Source: Cliona cf. orientalis (taxonomy: Eukaryota; Porifera; Demospongiae; Clionaida; Clionaidae). Taken from it: a stretch of DNA of 64,000 nt. Of the stretch, positions 22,475 to 32,874 are shown piece by piece; position 1 is the stretch's first letter; the number at the start of each line of letters is the position of its first letter. Position numbers and translations under genes: made by a program. The notes under the pieces were generated by a model. It saw only the letters and a list, made by a program, of their open reading frames with translations. It had not been told where the DNA came from and made no database searches. The DNA lies in assembly GCA_963930775.1 (NCBI GenBank), contig OZ005696.1, forward strand, positions 9,416,980 to 9,480,979, in the 5' to 3' direction.

Positions 22475-24124
22475 ATGAATCAAGGGGCTGCTACTATTCG
22501 CTATGGGCCTAACGGAAAACCTTGGGGAGAAACTGTCTCACCGTTGGCCAAGTTCCAAGGTACTTATCTAGTATCACCTCCTAGTGTGGATCCAGCCTCA
22601 CTGTATGATTTCAAGGAAGAGCCAATAACCAGTGCATGGTACCAGGTCCCCTCCACTGGCCTCACCAGAGAACAGAGGACAAGAGCTTTTGATGAAACAG
22701 AAAAGGCATTTCACAACTCTGAAAATGTCATGCTTGGATACCGACGCAGTCTCCGCAATGGATTGGAGTGCGTGAGTGGTCAATTCATGAGTGCTCACTT
22801 AAACAACGCAGGGAGTGCTTATGGAGCCAGTCACAACGGACTGACAACGTTATGGATGGAGCGCAATGTGCTGGATTACTTTGCTTGTCTTTGGAATGCC
22901 AAGTGGCCCCACAATCCCAAGGATCCCAAGAGCTACTGGGGCTATACCTTGACAATGGGATCTACAGAGGGAAATCTTCATGCTTTGTGGAATGCTCGCA
23001 ACTACCTCTCTGGAAAATATAGCGTTGAAGAATCAAAGGGTGTTCTTTCCAGCTATCACTATTCTCAATGCATTCTTCCTGCCAACAACCCAAATGCGTT
23101 CTCCCCTGTTGTGTTTTATTCACAAGAGGTACATTATTCCTTCATGAAGGCCACTGAAGCTTTGGCAATTCCTTCATTCTATGAGGTAGGATCTCAGAAA
23201 TATCCCAGTGAGTGTCCTCTAGGCAGTGACTGGCCGCTGGCAGTTCCCTGTGAGGGTGGAGATGGTGGATCGGGAATAATCGATATCGAGGCTCTTAAGA
23301 TACTGGTTGACTTCTTCTCGGCTAAAGGTCATCCCATCATTGTCATATTCTCCTACGCTACTACATCTAAAGGAGCGTATGATGATGTCAAAACTGCTGG
23401 TGAAGCTCTCGTACCAATTCTCAAGAAAAACAACATGTACGAACGGAAGCATTACTATGTCGATGATCCTGATGCTTACACCATTCGTAAGGGATTTTGG
23501 TTTCATGTTGATGGTGCCCTGGGCGCATCCTATGCTCCTTTTCTGCAAATGGCATACCAAAATGGCCTTATAGAACTGAAACCTCCTCCTGTATTTGACT
23601 TCCGGCTGGACTTTGTCTCCTCAATTGTGACCAGTGGGCACAAATTTATCGGCATTCCATGGCCGTGTGGAATCTACATCTCCAAGACTGAGTTTCAGCT
23701 GCGTTCCCCTACAAAGGCCCACATTCCTTTTATCGAGGCTCCTGATATTACTCTTGCTGGTTCTCGAAATGGCCACTCGGCACTTGCCCTTTGGTCTTAC
23801 ATCAGCATTCATTCTTACGAAGAACAGGCTAGACGAGCCACTGAAGCACTGAAGACAGCAGTCTATGCAGAAGAGAAGCTCAAGGAGTTGGAGGCAGATA
23901 TCAAACAGGACCTGTGGGTGATGCACTCACCAGCTTCACTCGCTGTTGGCTTCAAACGACCAAATGCATGGATTTTGGCAAAATATCATATTGCCGGAAA
24001 GTCCTTGTGCATTGATGGGGAGTGGAGACAGTATGTGTATGTATACACTATCGATGGTGAACTGACAAAGCCAAAGATTGATGAACTTATTAAAGATCTC
24101 CGCTCACCTGATGCATTCAACTGA
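22475..24124 (+). CDS. PLP-dependent group II decarboxylase, bacterial histidine decarboxylase-like (copy 2)
   Basis: An intronless open frame of 549 codons, co-linear with copy 1. It retains the catalytic set: GYTLTMGSTEGNLHALWNAR, EVHYSFMKA, FHVDGALGAS (Asp346) and SGHKFIGIPWPCG (Lys390), so it should be active. Differences from copy 1 cluster at the first 20 residues, around 85-125 (NSENVMLGY, SAHLNNAGSAYGASHNG) and around 365-425 (VSSIVTSGHK, IPFIEAPDITL). The block from KFQGTYLVSP to DETEKA is almost identical even at third codon positions. That mosaic points to recent duplication or gene conversion. Substrate is unknown; divergence near the active-site entrance could mean altered specificity. 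Confidence 0.85.
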   Translation: MNQGAATIRYGPNGKPWGETVSPLAKFQGTYLVSPPSVDPASLYDFKEEPITSAWYQVPSTGLTREQRTRAFDETEKAFHNSENVMLGYRRSLRNGLECVSGQFMSAHLNNAGSAYGASHNGLTTLWMERNVLDYFACLWNAKWPHNPKDPKSYWGYTLTMGSTEGNLHALWNARNYLSGKYSVEESKGVLSSYHYSQCILPANNPNAFSPVVFYSQEVHYSFMKATEALAIPSFYEVGSQKYPSECPLGSDWPLAVPCEGGDGGSGIIDIEALKILVDFFSAKGHPIIVIFSYATTSKGAYDDVKTAGEALVPILKKNNMYERKHYYVDDPDAYTIRKGFWFHVDGALGASYAPFLQMAYQNGLIELKPPPVFDFRLDFVSSIVTSGHKFIGIPWPCGIYISKTEFQLRSPTKAHIPFIEAPDITLAGSRNGHSALALWSYISIHSYEEQARRATEALKTAVYAEEKLKELEADIKQDLWVMHSPASLAVGFKRPNAWILAKYHIAGKSLCIDGEWRQYVYVYTIDGELTKPKIDELIKDLRSPDAFN

Positions 24125-24381
24125 TTTTTTCAGTTGGTTTCACTTGATGACACATTTAAAAAATTCTTGTAGCTTGCTATAGCCAGCAAGAGCAGTCAAT
24201 TTATATAATATAGTGGCCAAAATATGTCCCATCACGCATGCGTATTATGCTTGCAAGGGCATCGCTCGACGAGATAAGCTAATTGGGCGGGGCGTTTAGC
24301 TTTAGTGATATGCATCGCCGCCCCGTCAATGACAGAGCTCGACTTTAATAGTATAGCATAGCTACAAGGCAGTACGATGCG
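24125..24381 (+). promoter_or_regulatory. Spacer upstream of the GPR143-like gene
   Basis: A 257-bp gap with one NRF-1-like core, CGCATGCG at 24235-24242, and GC-rich sequence up to the ATG at 24382. It is probably the GPR143-like promoter together with the decarboxylase 3' UTR. Confidence 0.5.
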
Positions 24382-27300
24382 ATGGCGAGCCCGCATGCCT
24401 CCTCATTCATATGCCTGCCGTTCTCCGATCATTCGGACATGGTGACCGCCTACACGGTCTACTTCGGGGTCTGCATCGGCAGCGCGCTAATTGGGGTCTT
24501 CGGCGCAGCTATCTTCCTGACGCAGGTGATACGCACCGCTAGTGACGGATTTTCAGGGAAGGCCACATCTCAGCGATGGATACTCATCATGCTGGCCGTG
24601 TCTGATCTGTTTGCAGATCTAGGTAAGCCATACGATTACCATAATTTCCAGTTAGCTAGATACATGTCTCTCTCAGGGCATGCAGTGAAACACATTAGTC
24701 TGCATGCAAGCTTTTCTACCCGTGTATAACAAGTAGGGACATTGATATCTATGCAAGTAGGTTGCTAACCACAAACGTATGAGCACTGAGGGATACATAA
24801 TCTATAGCTATAGCTGGGTATGCCTGAATTTGGTAGCGTCTTCTAGCCGCGTATTGGAACTAGCTGAGTGGCGTGATTGCTTGGGTACAAGCTGACAGAA
24901 CAGGCCCACCAACTGATGAATAGGTGACAAGGTTGACACACATTTCTCTTCCTTGGAATACTCTAGTCAATCCTTTATAGTGTGCAGCAGTTCCGAACAT
25001 ATGAATAGCATGCAACCTCAAGCACGTGCATATAACAAGCTAGCTGTATCAGAATTTGAAGTAGCTACCAACCGTTAGCGTCATCATGTACTGAAATATG
25101 TGATTCTATAGTTAATTCATACTACACCATACAGTCTGCATTAGCTAGGTATGTGAGTGGTTGAGCAGCTGTTCTATGGTGACATAAAATTATTAGATAC
25201 TATAGCGACTTAATTACTTTACGTAGGAGTGATTGGTCGTTCGGCGTACTGGCTGATCTACTGGAGACCAAGACATGTTAGTCAACTGAAGAACTTCTCC
25301 GACCACCTTCCACCAGCAGTAGGAGCATCTGTTGTTGAGGTACCTATCAATGTTGAACTCATGTAAATAATTATATGTATGATAGATCATTGATTTTAGC
25401 ACAATTTTCTTCTGATTTTTATTAAAGCATTGGGTGTTCTTTTGGTACCTTGCTACCTACTTTTGGACATTTTTCTTTGCTGTGGACGTCTACAACTCCA
25501 AGCATGGCGGACGATGGCGTCTCTCCTGCTCCCACTACTTCACCTGGTTCTTCTCTATCGTCTTTGTCACCGGTAGCGCAGCTTCTCTGTGGGCGTGTCC
25601 ACCCTTTCTCAGGTTACATAAACTGTATGTTTCTATTTCTCAAAGTATAGCTAGTATAGGCATGTTGAAATAAACAAAATGTACTAACTCCTCAAAGTAG
25701 TATCTATACTCAATATCTATTGTATGAAGTCTATTAAACTGAGCTACTGGTATCTATATACCCCAAATCACCCCATAAAGTAGGTCCGCTCTTTTCGCAG
25801 CTGCCTTGAGGACAGGGTGTGCATCATCACTCACTTTATGTCCACCCTTGGCCCGATGGTCGTCTTCATGGTAGCCCTGCCAATCTTCTATATTTCAACA
25901 TGGAGAAAGAGTAAGCTCTCCACACCATGAATTAATACTAGACTTGCATGCATGAACTACCGTATAGCGGGAAACTTTCGAGGGAGAGAAAACTTTCATG
26001 AATTTCACGATTTTACAGCCACCCATGAAAGTTTTCTCCACGAAATTTTAGGCATGCCACACCCATTATGCGATCAGTTTACATTCCGCGAAAGTTTTCT
26101 CTGCGAAATGCTCCCTTCCTACCAATCCTCGAAAGTTTTCTCTCTCGAAAATTTCCTGCTATACGGTATTCTAAACTCTGCCATAGTTATAATAATAATA
26201 TTATTATTATAGCTACAAAGCATGTATACATAGCTGCAATGGTTAGTACTAAGTCTTAACTGTGCTCAATATATGCATCCATCTAGTGAAAAAGAATGCC
26301 CAGTTGCCCAGCAGTGGTGTGACTGGTCCTGTGGCCGACATTTGGAAGAAAGATAGACAGCTATCAAAGAGAAAGATCCTCAGCATTATCCTGGTCTTTT
26401 ATTTATGGTCAGTGGCTGCTATACTAAAATTAATAAAACCTTATGGGTAGGCATGAAGATCTATTAATTTTTTCTTTGAAATAAATGAAGATTCTTTACA
26501 GACAATTTAACTATTCGGTAAAACTTGCCGACGTTTCGACTAGATGCTCTAGTCATCCTCAGGGCAGTTAAGTTGTCCGCAAGGAATCTTCGTTTGTTTC
26601 AACAGTTAAGTTGTCTGCAAAGAATCTTTGTTTTTCACTTCCTAATTTTATGTATTTACAATAGCTGGAGCATCAATGTGATTGATGGGCTGCTGCTGAT
26701 TGTGGCCCATGCGACAATGAGACCGATGGGAGACGGATGCTACAACGCTCTCTCCAATTCAAATTCATTCTATAGACATGTCTACGATTCTAAATACGTC
26801 TATGGGGTGTGGCTTATAGAGGTATGCGAGCCAACCAGTAGAGTGGATGCTTCTATTATGAGTCAGTATGTATTATGGGTCATCCATACTAACAAATGTG
26901 GAAGTGTCCAATTGTTGGGTCACTAAACTGTACCTTACAAGATCTATCATCTGATAAATTGTCTCTGCTACCTGATGTATTTTCATGTGAGTTTACACAT
27001 GCTTTGTGTTGAATTTATAAAAAGAAGGAATTTCCGTTTTTGCTGTCCTACCTAAGCAAAATGTATCATTCTTAGCCCATCCAAGTGCCATTAGTTTGTG
27101 TTCACACCATGCCTCACATCTAGATGGCTGCCATGGACATGCCATCACTTGAAAGAACCTTGTGACTGCTGATTTACATGCCAGTTAAGGTGGTGACTCA
27201 TAATACCAGCAGGCGACCCATAATACATTCAGTAATATGGCTGACAAAATAATTTTTAAAAAATCATGATTTTTTTCTACATGCAACATCGTTCGCAACC

Positions 27301-27782
27301 CATGCAATAGACACCTTGGGAAGTCCTTAAAAAATGCAACCACAATAATAACCCCCTAATTACCTATATGTGATCGATCACTGTTTATGTGACTCATAAC
27401 TGCAACATCTACTCTAATCCCTTTCTTTTTCAAGGGCATAGCACTAATAATTATTGCCAAAATTAATTTTGACATTTTTGATCATTTTTTAGTATAATAT
27501 TTTAGTCAAGAAACTGTTGTGGCACATCATTAAGGTCAACAACAATTTTCGTTGTACATGTATATTATACAGGCAATAGTAAACCCTCTACAAGGACTGT
27601 TCAATGCCATAGCCTATGGCGGAGTGTGCACAGCATTCTGGACTTGGTTGTGTCGAAAGTTCAAGTCGCTAGAGACTGCCTACGCCTCCAGCTGGAGCGG
27701 GGAGTACATAGACGTCGACTTCCGAGTGGGCAGGGGGAAGATTCACCACACCAAGCGAAAGAAGACAAGTTCAAAGACATAG
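24382..27782 (+). CDS. GPR143: GPR143 (ocular albinism type 1)-like seven-transmembrane receptor
   Basis: Seven exons: 24382-24622, 25227-25339, 25428-25612, 25801-25910, 26287-26407, 26665-26821 and 27573-27782, giving 378 residues. Landmarks match GPR143 in order: MLAVSDLFADLGVIGRSAYW (TM2), HWVFFWYLATYFWTFFFAVD (TM3, with AVDVY in place of a DRY motif), CLEDRVCIITHFMSTLGPM (loop 2 Cys and TM5), KRKILSIILVFYLWCW (TM6) and AIVNPLQGLFNAIAYGG (TM7). The tail is short and basic. Human GPR143 sits in melanosome and endolysosome membranes, binds L-DOPA and signals through Gi. Whether ligand or location holds here is unknown. The AUG start is supported by the immediate GPCR N-terminus. Confidence 0.8.
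24623..25226 (+). other. First intron of the GPR143-like gene
   Basis: A 604-bp intron. No repeat, gene or regulatory motif could be assigned. Confidence 0.5.
25958..26168. mobile_element. MITE-like element, CCGTATAGC termini, GAAAGTTTTC-rich core
   Basis: It lies in a GPR143-like intron. The left end TACCGTATAGCGGGAAACTT and the right end (reverse complement TACCGTATAGCAGGAAATTT) form a terminal inverted repeat. The centre repeats 'gaaagttttctc' motifs on both strands. It is about 211 bp long with no coding capacity, hence a non-autonomous DNA element. The tip matches the other MITE family in this window but the core differs. Confidence 0.72.
26490..26640. repeat. Inverted/direct repeat cluster with a Penelope-like 'cgacgtttcgac..agtcatcctcagg' motif
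   Basis: In a GPR143-like intron. 'ctttacagacaatttaac' at about 26495 is the inverse of 'agttaagttgtctgc' near 26605, which is itself a direct repeat of 'agttaagttgtccgc' near 26567. Between them, 26529-26571 reads as a self-complementary stem (ACTAGA..TCTAGT) flanked by GTTTC and CCTCAGG. This is the general form of the terminal motif of Penelope-like retroelements and related hammerhead-type hairpins. No reverse transcriptase is present. Confidence 0.4.
26822..27572 (+). other. Last intron of the GPR143-like gene
   Basis: A 751-bp AT-rich intron between the WLIE exon and the AIVNPLQG exon. No element or coding segment is recognised. Confidence 0.5.
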
Positions 27783-28125
27783 TAAGAAGAGATTAACCGT
27801 ATTCTGTATATATTTTGTCTGTATAGTGAAATTTTGTGTTATTGTGAGTATATGTTTCAATTCAGTCTGGTCAGTGCATTTTTTCATCCCTTGTTCAGTT
27901 TCACCAAGTTTTTTTTAATCAGTCACTGTATCAAAAATACCACTAATATTGAATTTCTACAGAAACTATGACATGGCTGAATCAAAAAAAATAATTGATT
28001 ATCAGTCTGTTACGATAGAAAATCTCAAAAAAAAAAGTTTAAACGCCAATTTGATCAATTTGCTCTACTGTCTCTCTCAGATCACAATGAGTTAGTGTGT
28101 ATGTTATTATATAGCTCAGTGGCTG
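27783..28125. other. Convergent 3' intergenic region
   Basis: A 343-bp AT-rich gap between the GPR143-like stop and the stop of the minus-strand BTB gene. Only 3' UTRs are expected. Confidence 0.5.
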
Positions 28126-31100
28126 TTAGCTACTGCTAGGCTTAGAGTTCTCCAGGAGGTGCAGCAGAGCCTCGTGGTCTGAATCTTCTACTTTCTCATA
28201 ATTGGAGAGAAGAAAATTTTGACAACAGGCGAGCAGTTTTGGTGTGTTGAAACGGAACGCTGCATAGTAAAGGGGTACCACCACCTGCCGAAATAAAAAT
28301 AGAATGTACATCAAAGTTATTCTTAATATTGTCTGTTCCAACAATGATTTATGCTTAGTCTAGTTTCGTCCAATAGGCATATATACTCATCAGCTCTACC
28401 AACTGGTTAGGTAGTATAGTATAGTATAGTCTACCGTCATGTTAGGAAAGGGTATTACCATATAGCCAGAAATTTGGCAGTTTGGCGGTCTATGTTACAA
28501 CCGCCAAATCAAATCCGCCAAAATTTCCTACTCGCATATATTATATGTATGGCGATCCTGTACTGAACCGCCAAATTTAAATCCGCTAATATTCTTGCAT
28601 TAGCATTTTGGGCTCGACCGCCAAATTTAATTCCCACCAATATTTCCGGCTATACGGTAATTTTGACAAAACAAGAAGTATATACTCACTCCGTCACTCA
28701 CCTCATTGTCAATCTTCTCACTGAGAGCTCTCTCACACTGTATCTTCATTGGCTCGAGGAGGAACTGGTCGGCAGCTGCCATCAGCTCGATGCCAAGGTT
28801 GAGGTCGTCTCGAGGGAACAGGCACTGTCCCGTGTACAGGTACTTGAGGAGCAGCTGCAGCACACGACTGCTAATCGTTGGCAGGGTAACCTGGGGGGGG
28901 GGGGGGGGGGGGGGGAATGAGCAACTAAAGTTAATAACAAAGAAATTCACTCACAAATCTCTGAAATAAAGAGAAATTATGAGCCCAGCAGTTAAAGAAT
29001 GAATAGTTAAGCACATGTAATGTTAACCAGTACTTATTATTTTGACAGCTGCCCTCCATAGTACTAATTAGTATTTTTATATATGTAGTTACCAAATTGT
29101 TATTGAGTATTTACTAACTTTTCATACATTATTATGTACCTCCTTGTTCTTGGAGTCTGCCCAGACTTCAGAGTCCAGCATTGTCTTCAAGACGAGGCTC
29201 TGGGCGCAGAGGATGATACGATGAGCATGGAACTTCTGTCCATCCTCCGAGACCAGCACCACATCACTCAGGCTAGGGTTGTTGATGTATGCAGTCAGGT
29301 CAAACAGGGGTTCTGCATAATTAGAGAAAGAAATTTCGAAATTATTTCTAGCAAGTTCATGTCATACATGTACCTCATACATTATTGGACTATTTGCTCT
29401 AAATTAGAGAAATCCGTGCCATGCTATTAGTACCTTTCTCCTCCTGTTTATCAGAGAAGTGAGAGGGAGGGAAGCACTTGAGGGCCAGCATCTGTGCAGA
29501 CGAGGAGTTGAAGGTGTTACGAAGCAGCGGGTCAGCCCCTAGTCTGATTAAATGGGCAACTGTGGCAATGTCTTGCCTCTGAACTGCACGATGAAGAACA
29601 CTGGAGGGAGGGAGGTAAGGAAGAATGAGAGAGAGAAAATGCATGTTGGTTTAAATTCAATCTCCTATAATATAGTTGTCTTGGTAACATACATGTATTG
29701 TACATAACAATCATTGACAGTCATGCCAGTTTGTTAAAAACGTGCATACTCAGACACAATTATTACCACACAATACGACAGTCATACCTGACGCCAGCCG
29801 AGCCGATTGTATTGATCAACATTCCACACGACTGAACCAAGTGACTAATGAGATTGTGATTACCCTGTGTGAAGGAGATATACATTGTACATGTACAACT
29901 GTGAACATCTTTACCTAATATGAACATTCTCAGTGAGAAGATGAGAACAATACTCATGTGTACGTACACGTACCTTGACAACTGCCTCCAGTAGCCACTC
30001 AAAGTCGTAGCGATGTAGCTGAGCAGCTGCTTCATCACCACTGCTGCTGTACACTCTGCCCTTCAATGCACACACACCATTGACAATCTGAAGACGTGCG
30101 TGTATTGGAATGGGAATACGAGGAATGGGAATGGGACTGTATATAAATCTATAAATTCAAACCTAAGAAATGAAGGAGAAAGGCTTATTGTTACACATAC
30201 TCACCTTCAGCTGCCCATTGGCCATGACAGCTTTGATGAGCTGCACTTCAATCCTCGCCAGTACCTCCGGAGTGAGCTCTGTCTCCAGTTCCTCCGGCAA
30301 GCCAGCTCTTCCTCCTTCCTCCCCTCCACCACTGCCACCGCTGGACAGGGCCTCGATGATCCTCTGCACCAGCTGTGAGTCTTCCTTGCTCCTCAGCTCA
30401 AGCTGTACAATTTCATAAAAAATGGTATAGCCTTGAACTCATGAGAAATAGCCTCATATGATAATGTGTGTGTTCATGGGCAAATTTACAAATTTAGACG
30501 AGAAAACTTTCAAACTATAATTGAATTCATTAGCTCAGTTTATGTCACCTTCTTTCCTGTTTTTGACTGAGTGCCAAGCTGCAGCTGTTCCTCAGTGTCC
30601 CAGTCACCACTGCAGTGCAGTACAGTATAGGATCACATGACCAATCACATGACTGTTTTTTTTTTTTTTTAGCATCTCTCAATAATTACCGTCTCTCCAT
30701 GACCTTGATGGCATTGTGAAAGTCTTCGGCCAGCTCCTGATACTTGAGCTGGGCGTCTGAGTACAGTGCATGCTTCGGCAGCTGCACATGAATGGCGAGT
30801 ACATCTGACATGTCACAACACATCCTATAGGGACAAAAGTATCAGGTAACAAAGCCCCTTAATCAAAATAGTTAATTAACCACCACTCACTTGAGCAGCC
30901 GACGTGCATTCTGAACTCTGAACCCTTGGTCGAACTTTGTGACTGCCGAGACTTCGAAGATTGATTTGTGAGCTTGAATGGCTTTCTCGTACATCTGATC
31001 GATGAGGGGGGCCACCGTCCTGCCAGCTCTCTGGAGCATCGACTGGATATCAGACACATCAACGGGGTAGGACTGAGCCTGTGGAGGTGGAGGGGGGCCG

Positions 31101-32835
31101 GGGGGAGGGGGGAGGGGGAGGGGAAAGAGAGAGGGGGGGTGGGGGAGAGAGAGAGAGAGGGGGATAATAATATTATGGACTAGAAAATTAACCAGTTATG
31201 AAAGTTTTTTTTTGGATGATGGGAATACGAAATGATATTGATAATTAGGAATAATTGATGATTATTAACAAATTAACCATAATAAAACTAAAAATTGGTG
31301 CAATAAAAACTGTAAATAATCTCCATGGAATAACCCATTCACTTACAGCTCTGAAGTATCGAGACTCATCTGTGCTAAAATCCCTGGCCAATCTCACAAC
31401 ATCCTGGACACACCTCTCTATGGCCGCCGGATTAACCCCACGAGTCGATGACAAGCTCACCGACCGTGCCAGGCCACCACTGCTGCTACCACCTCCTCCA
31501 CTGGTAGAGCTCACCTGACCGGTGTTTTGGCTCCCTGGTCTCGGAGGAGGGGAGGGAACCGGCTGGGAGAAGTTCAGCAGGGTCTGTTTACAAAGGGTTT
31601 CCGCGGCAGCAACTTTCTGTTCGAGTGTTCTCATGTGATCAATGACTTCACGAAGATCGTTCACCTGAAGGGGGACGCCCCTTAAATAATTAATTAATTA
31701 TTGCACGAGAAAATACAATTTTGCCAGAAATAGTGTTTGTAGTACGGATACTGTGATTAGCAAAATAAGGACGATATTTTAGCAGCGGTGAGCCAATGAA
31801 AATTAAGCTACGGGTAAAATTGTACCTAGTTATACAAATTACACCTGGCTGCTACCGATAATTTGTTAATTAGCACACTGACGCCCCCTCTCCCCTTCCA
31901 CACTCACTCTCTCCCACACTCATGAGAGAGCGAACGAACGAACGAACGAGCGTCCAAAAATATTATTAACACAATCAATTGTAGTAGCGTAAACGTTTGT
32001 AGAGTAGCCTAGCCAAACGCTAAGGGCCTCTAGTAAAAACAGTTTACGATAAAGATAACAATGTATAAGGGTAACAATGTATGGCTATGCTCACAAACAC
32101 GCTCACAGCGTGTGATATCTTATCACGACCACCACTGCAGCGCTGATATTGGGAAAAAAAGGCATTGTTGACCTAACACACCCAAAACATGAGCAAGATA
32201 CAATACACTATCACTTAGAGGGAGAGAGGGAGAGAGAGTTTAACAATAAACGCTTACCAAATGCGAAGGCCATTGCAGCTTCTTGGCCAGCACATCATCG
32301 GGGATCTATGCATTATACATAATAATGAACTAATAATCATATTATTACATTGTCACAGTAACAAGGTTAGGTCTATTATGGGCGACGGTCATACATACAT
32401 GTACACGTATTGTACAACTCAATCAATGCTGACTGGGCATTTAAGGCACACTGTTGTCGTACCACTGGCTGGCTTACGTACGTTGCATTTGGCTAGGAAC
32501 GAGTCCACTTGAGCCAACAGGGACCTGAGTTGGTGCACGAAGGAGTGGGTCCCGGCACAGTTACGGAGAATCTCTGCCAACTTATTGGCCTCTTCTCGGT
32601 GTAGCTCGACCTGGGATGAGATGCCTTCAATCTGAGCGCAGTGTGTGTGTGTGTGTGTAAAATATGAATGGTGTGATGAGAAAGTGTACTAAGAGCTCAA
32701 GCGCTATGTGGTGATAGCAGTGTGCTAACAGGCAACTGAAAGTGCCAGTGCATTGTGTTTTGTACAAGTTGAGATGCCAACACTTTTATTCGATCAAGAC
32801 GTGTGTACAGACAAGAGGATATCATGTATCCGGAC

Positions 32836-32874
<39 letters not shown>

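Noticed and set aside
26068..26259. Short open frames containing RIAGN within the MITEs
   Set aside because: The peptide is just the translated inverted-repeat tip and recurs wherever the MITE is present.
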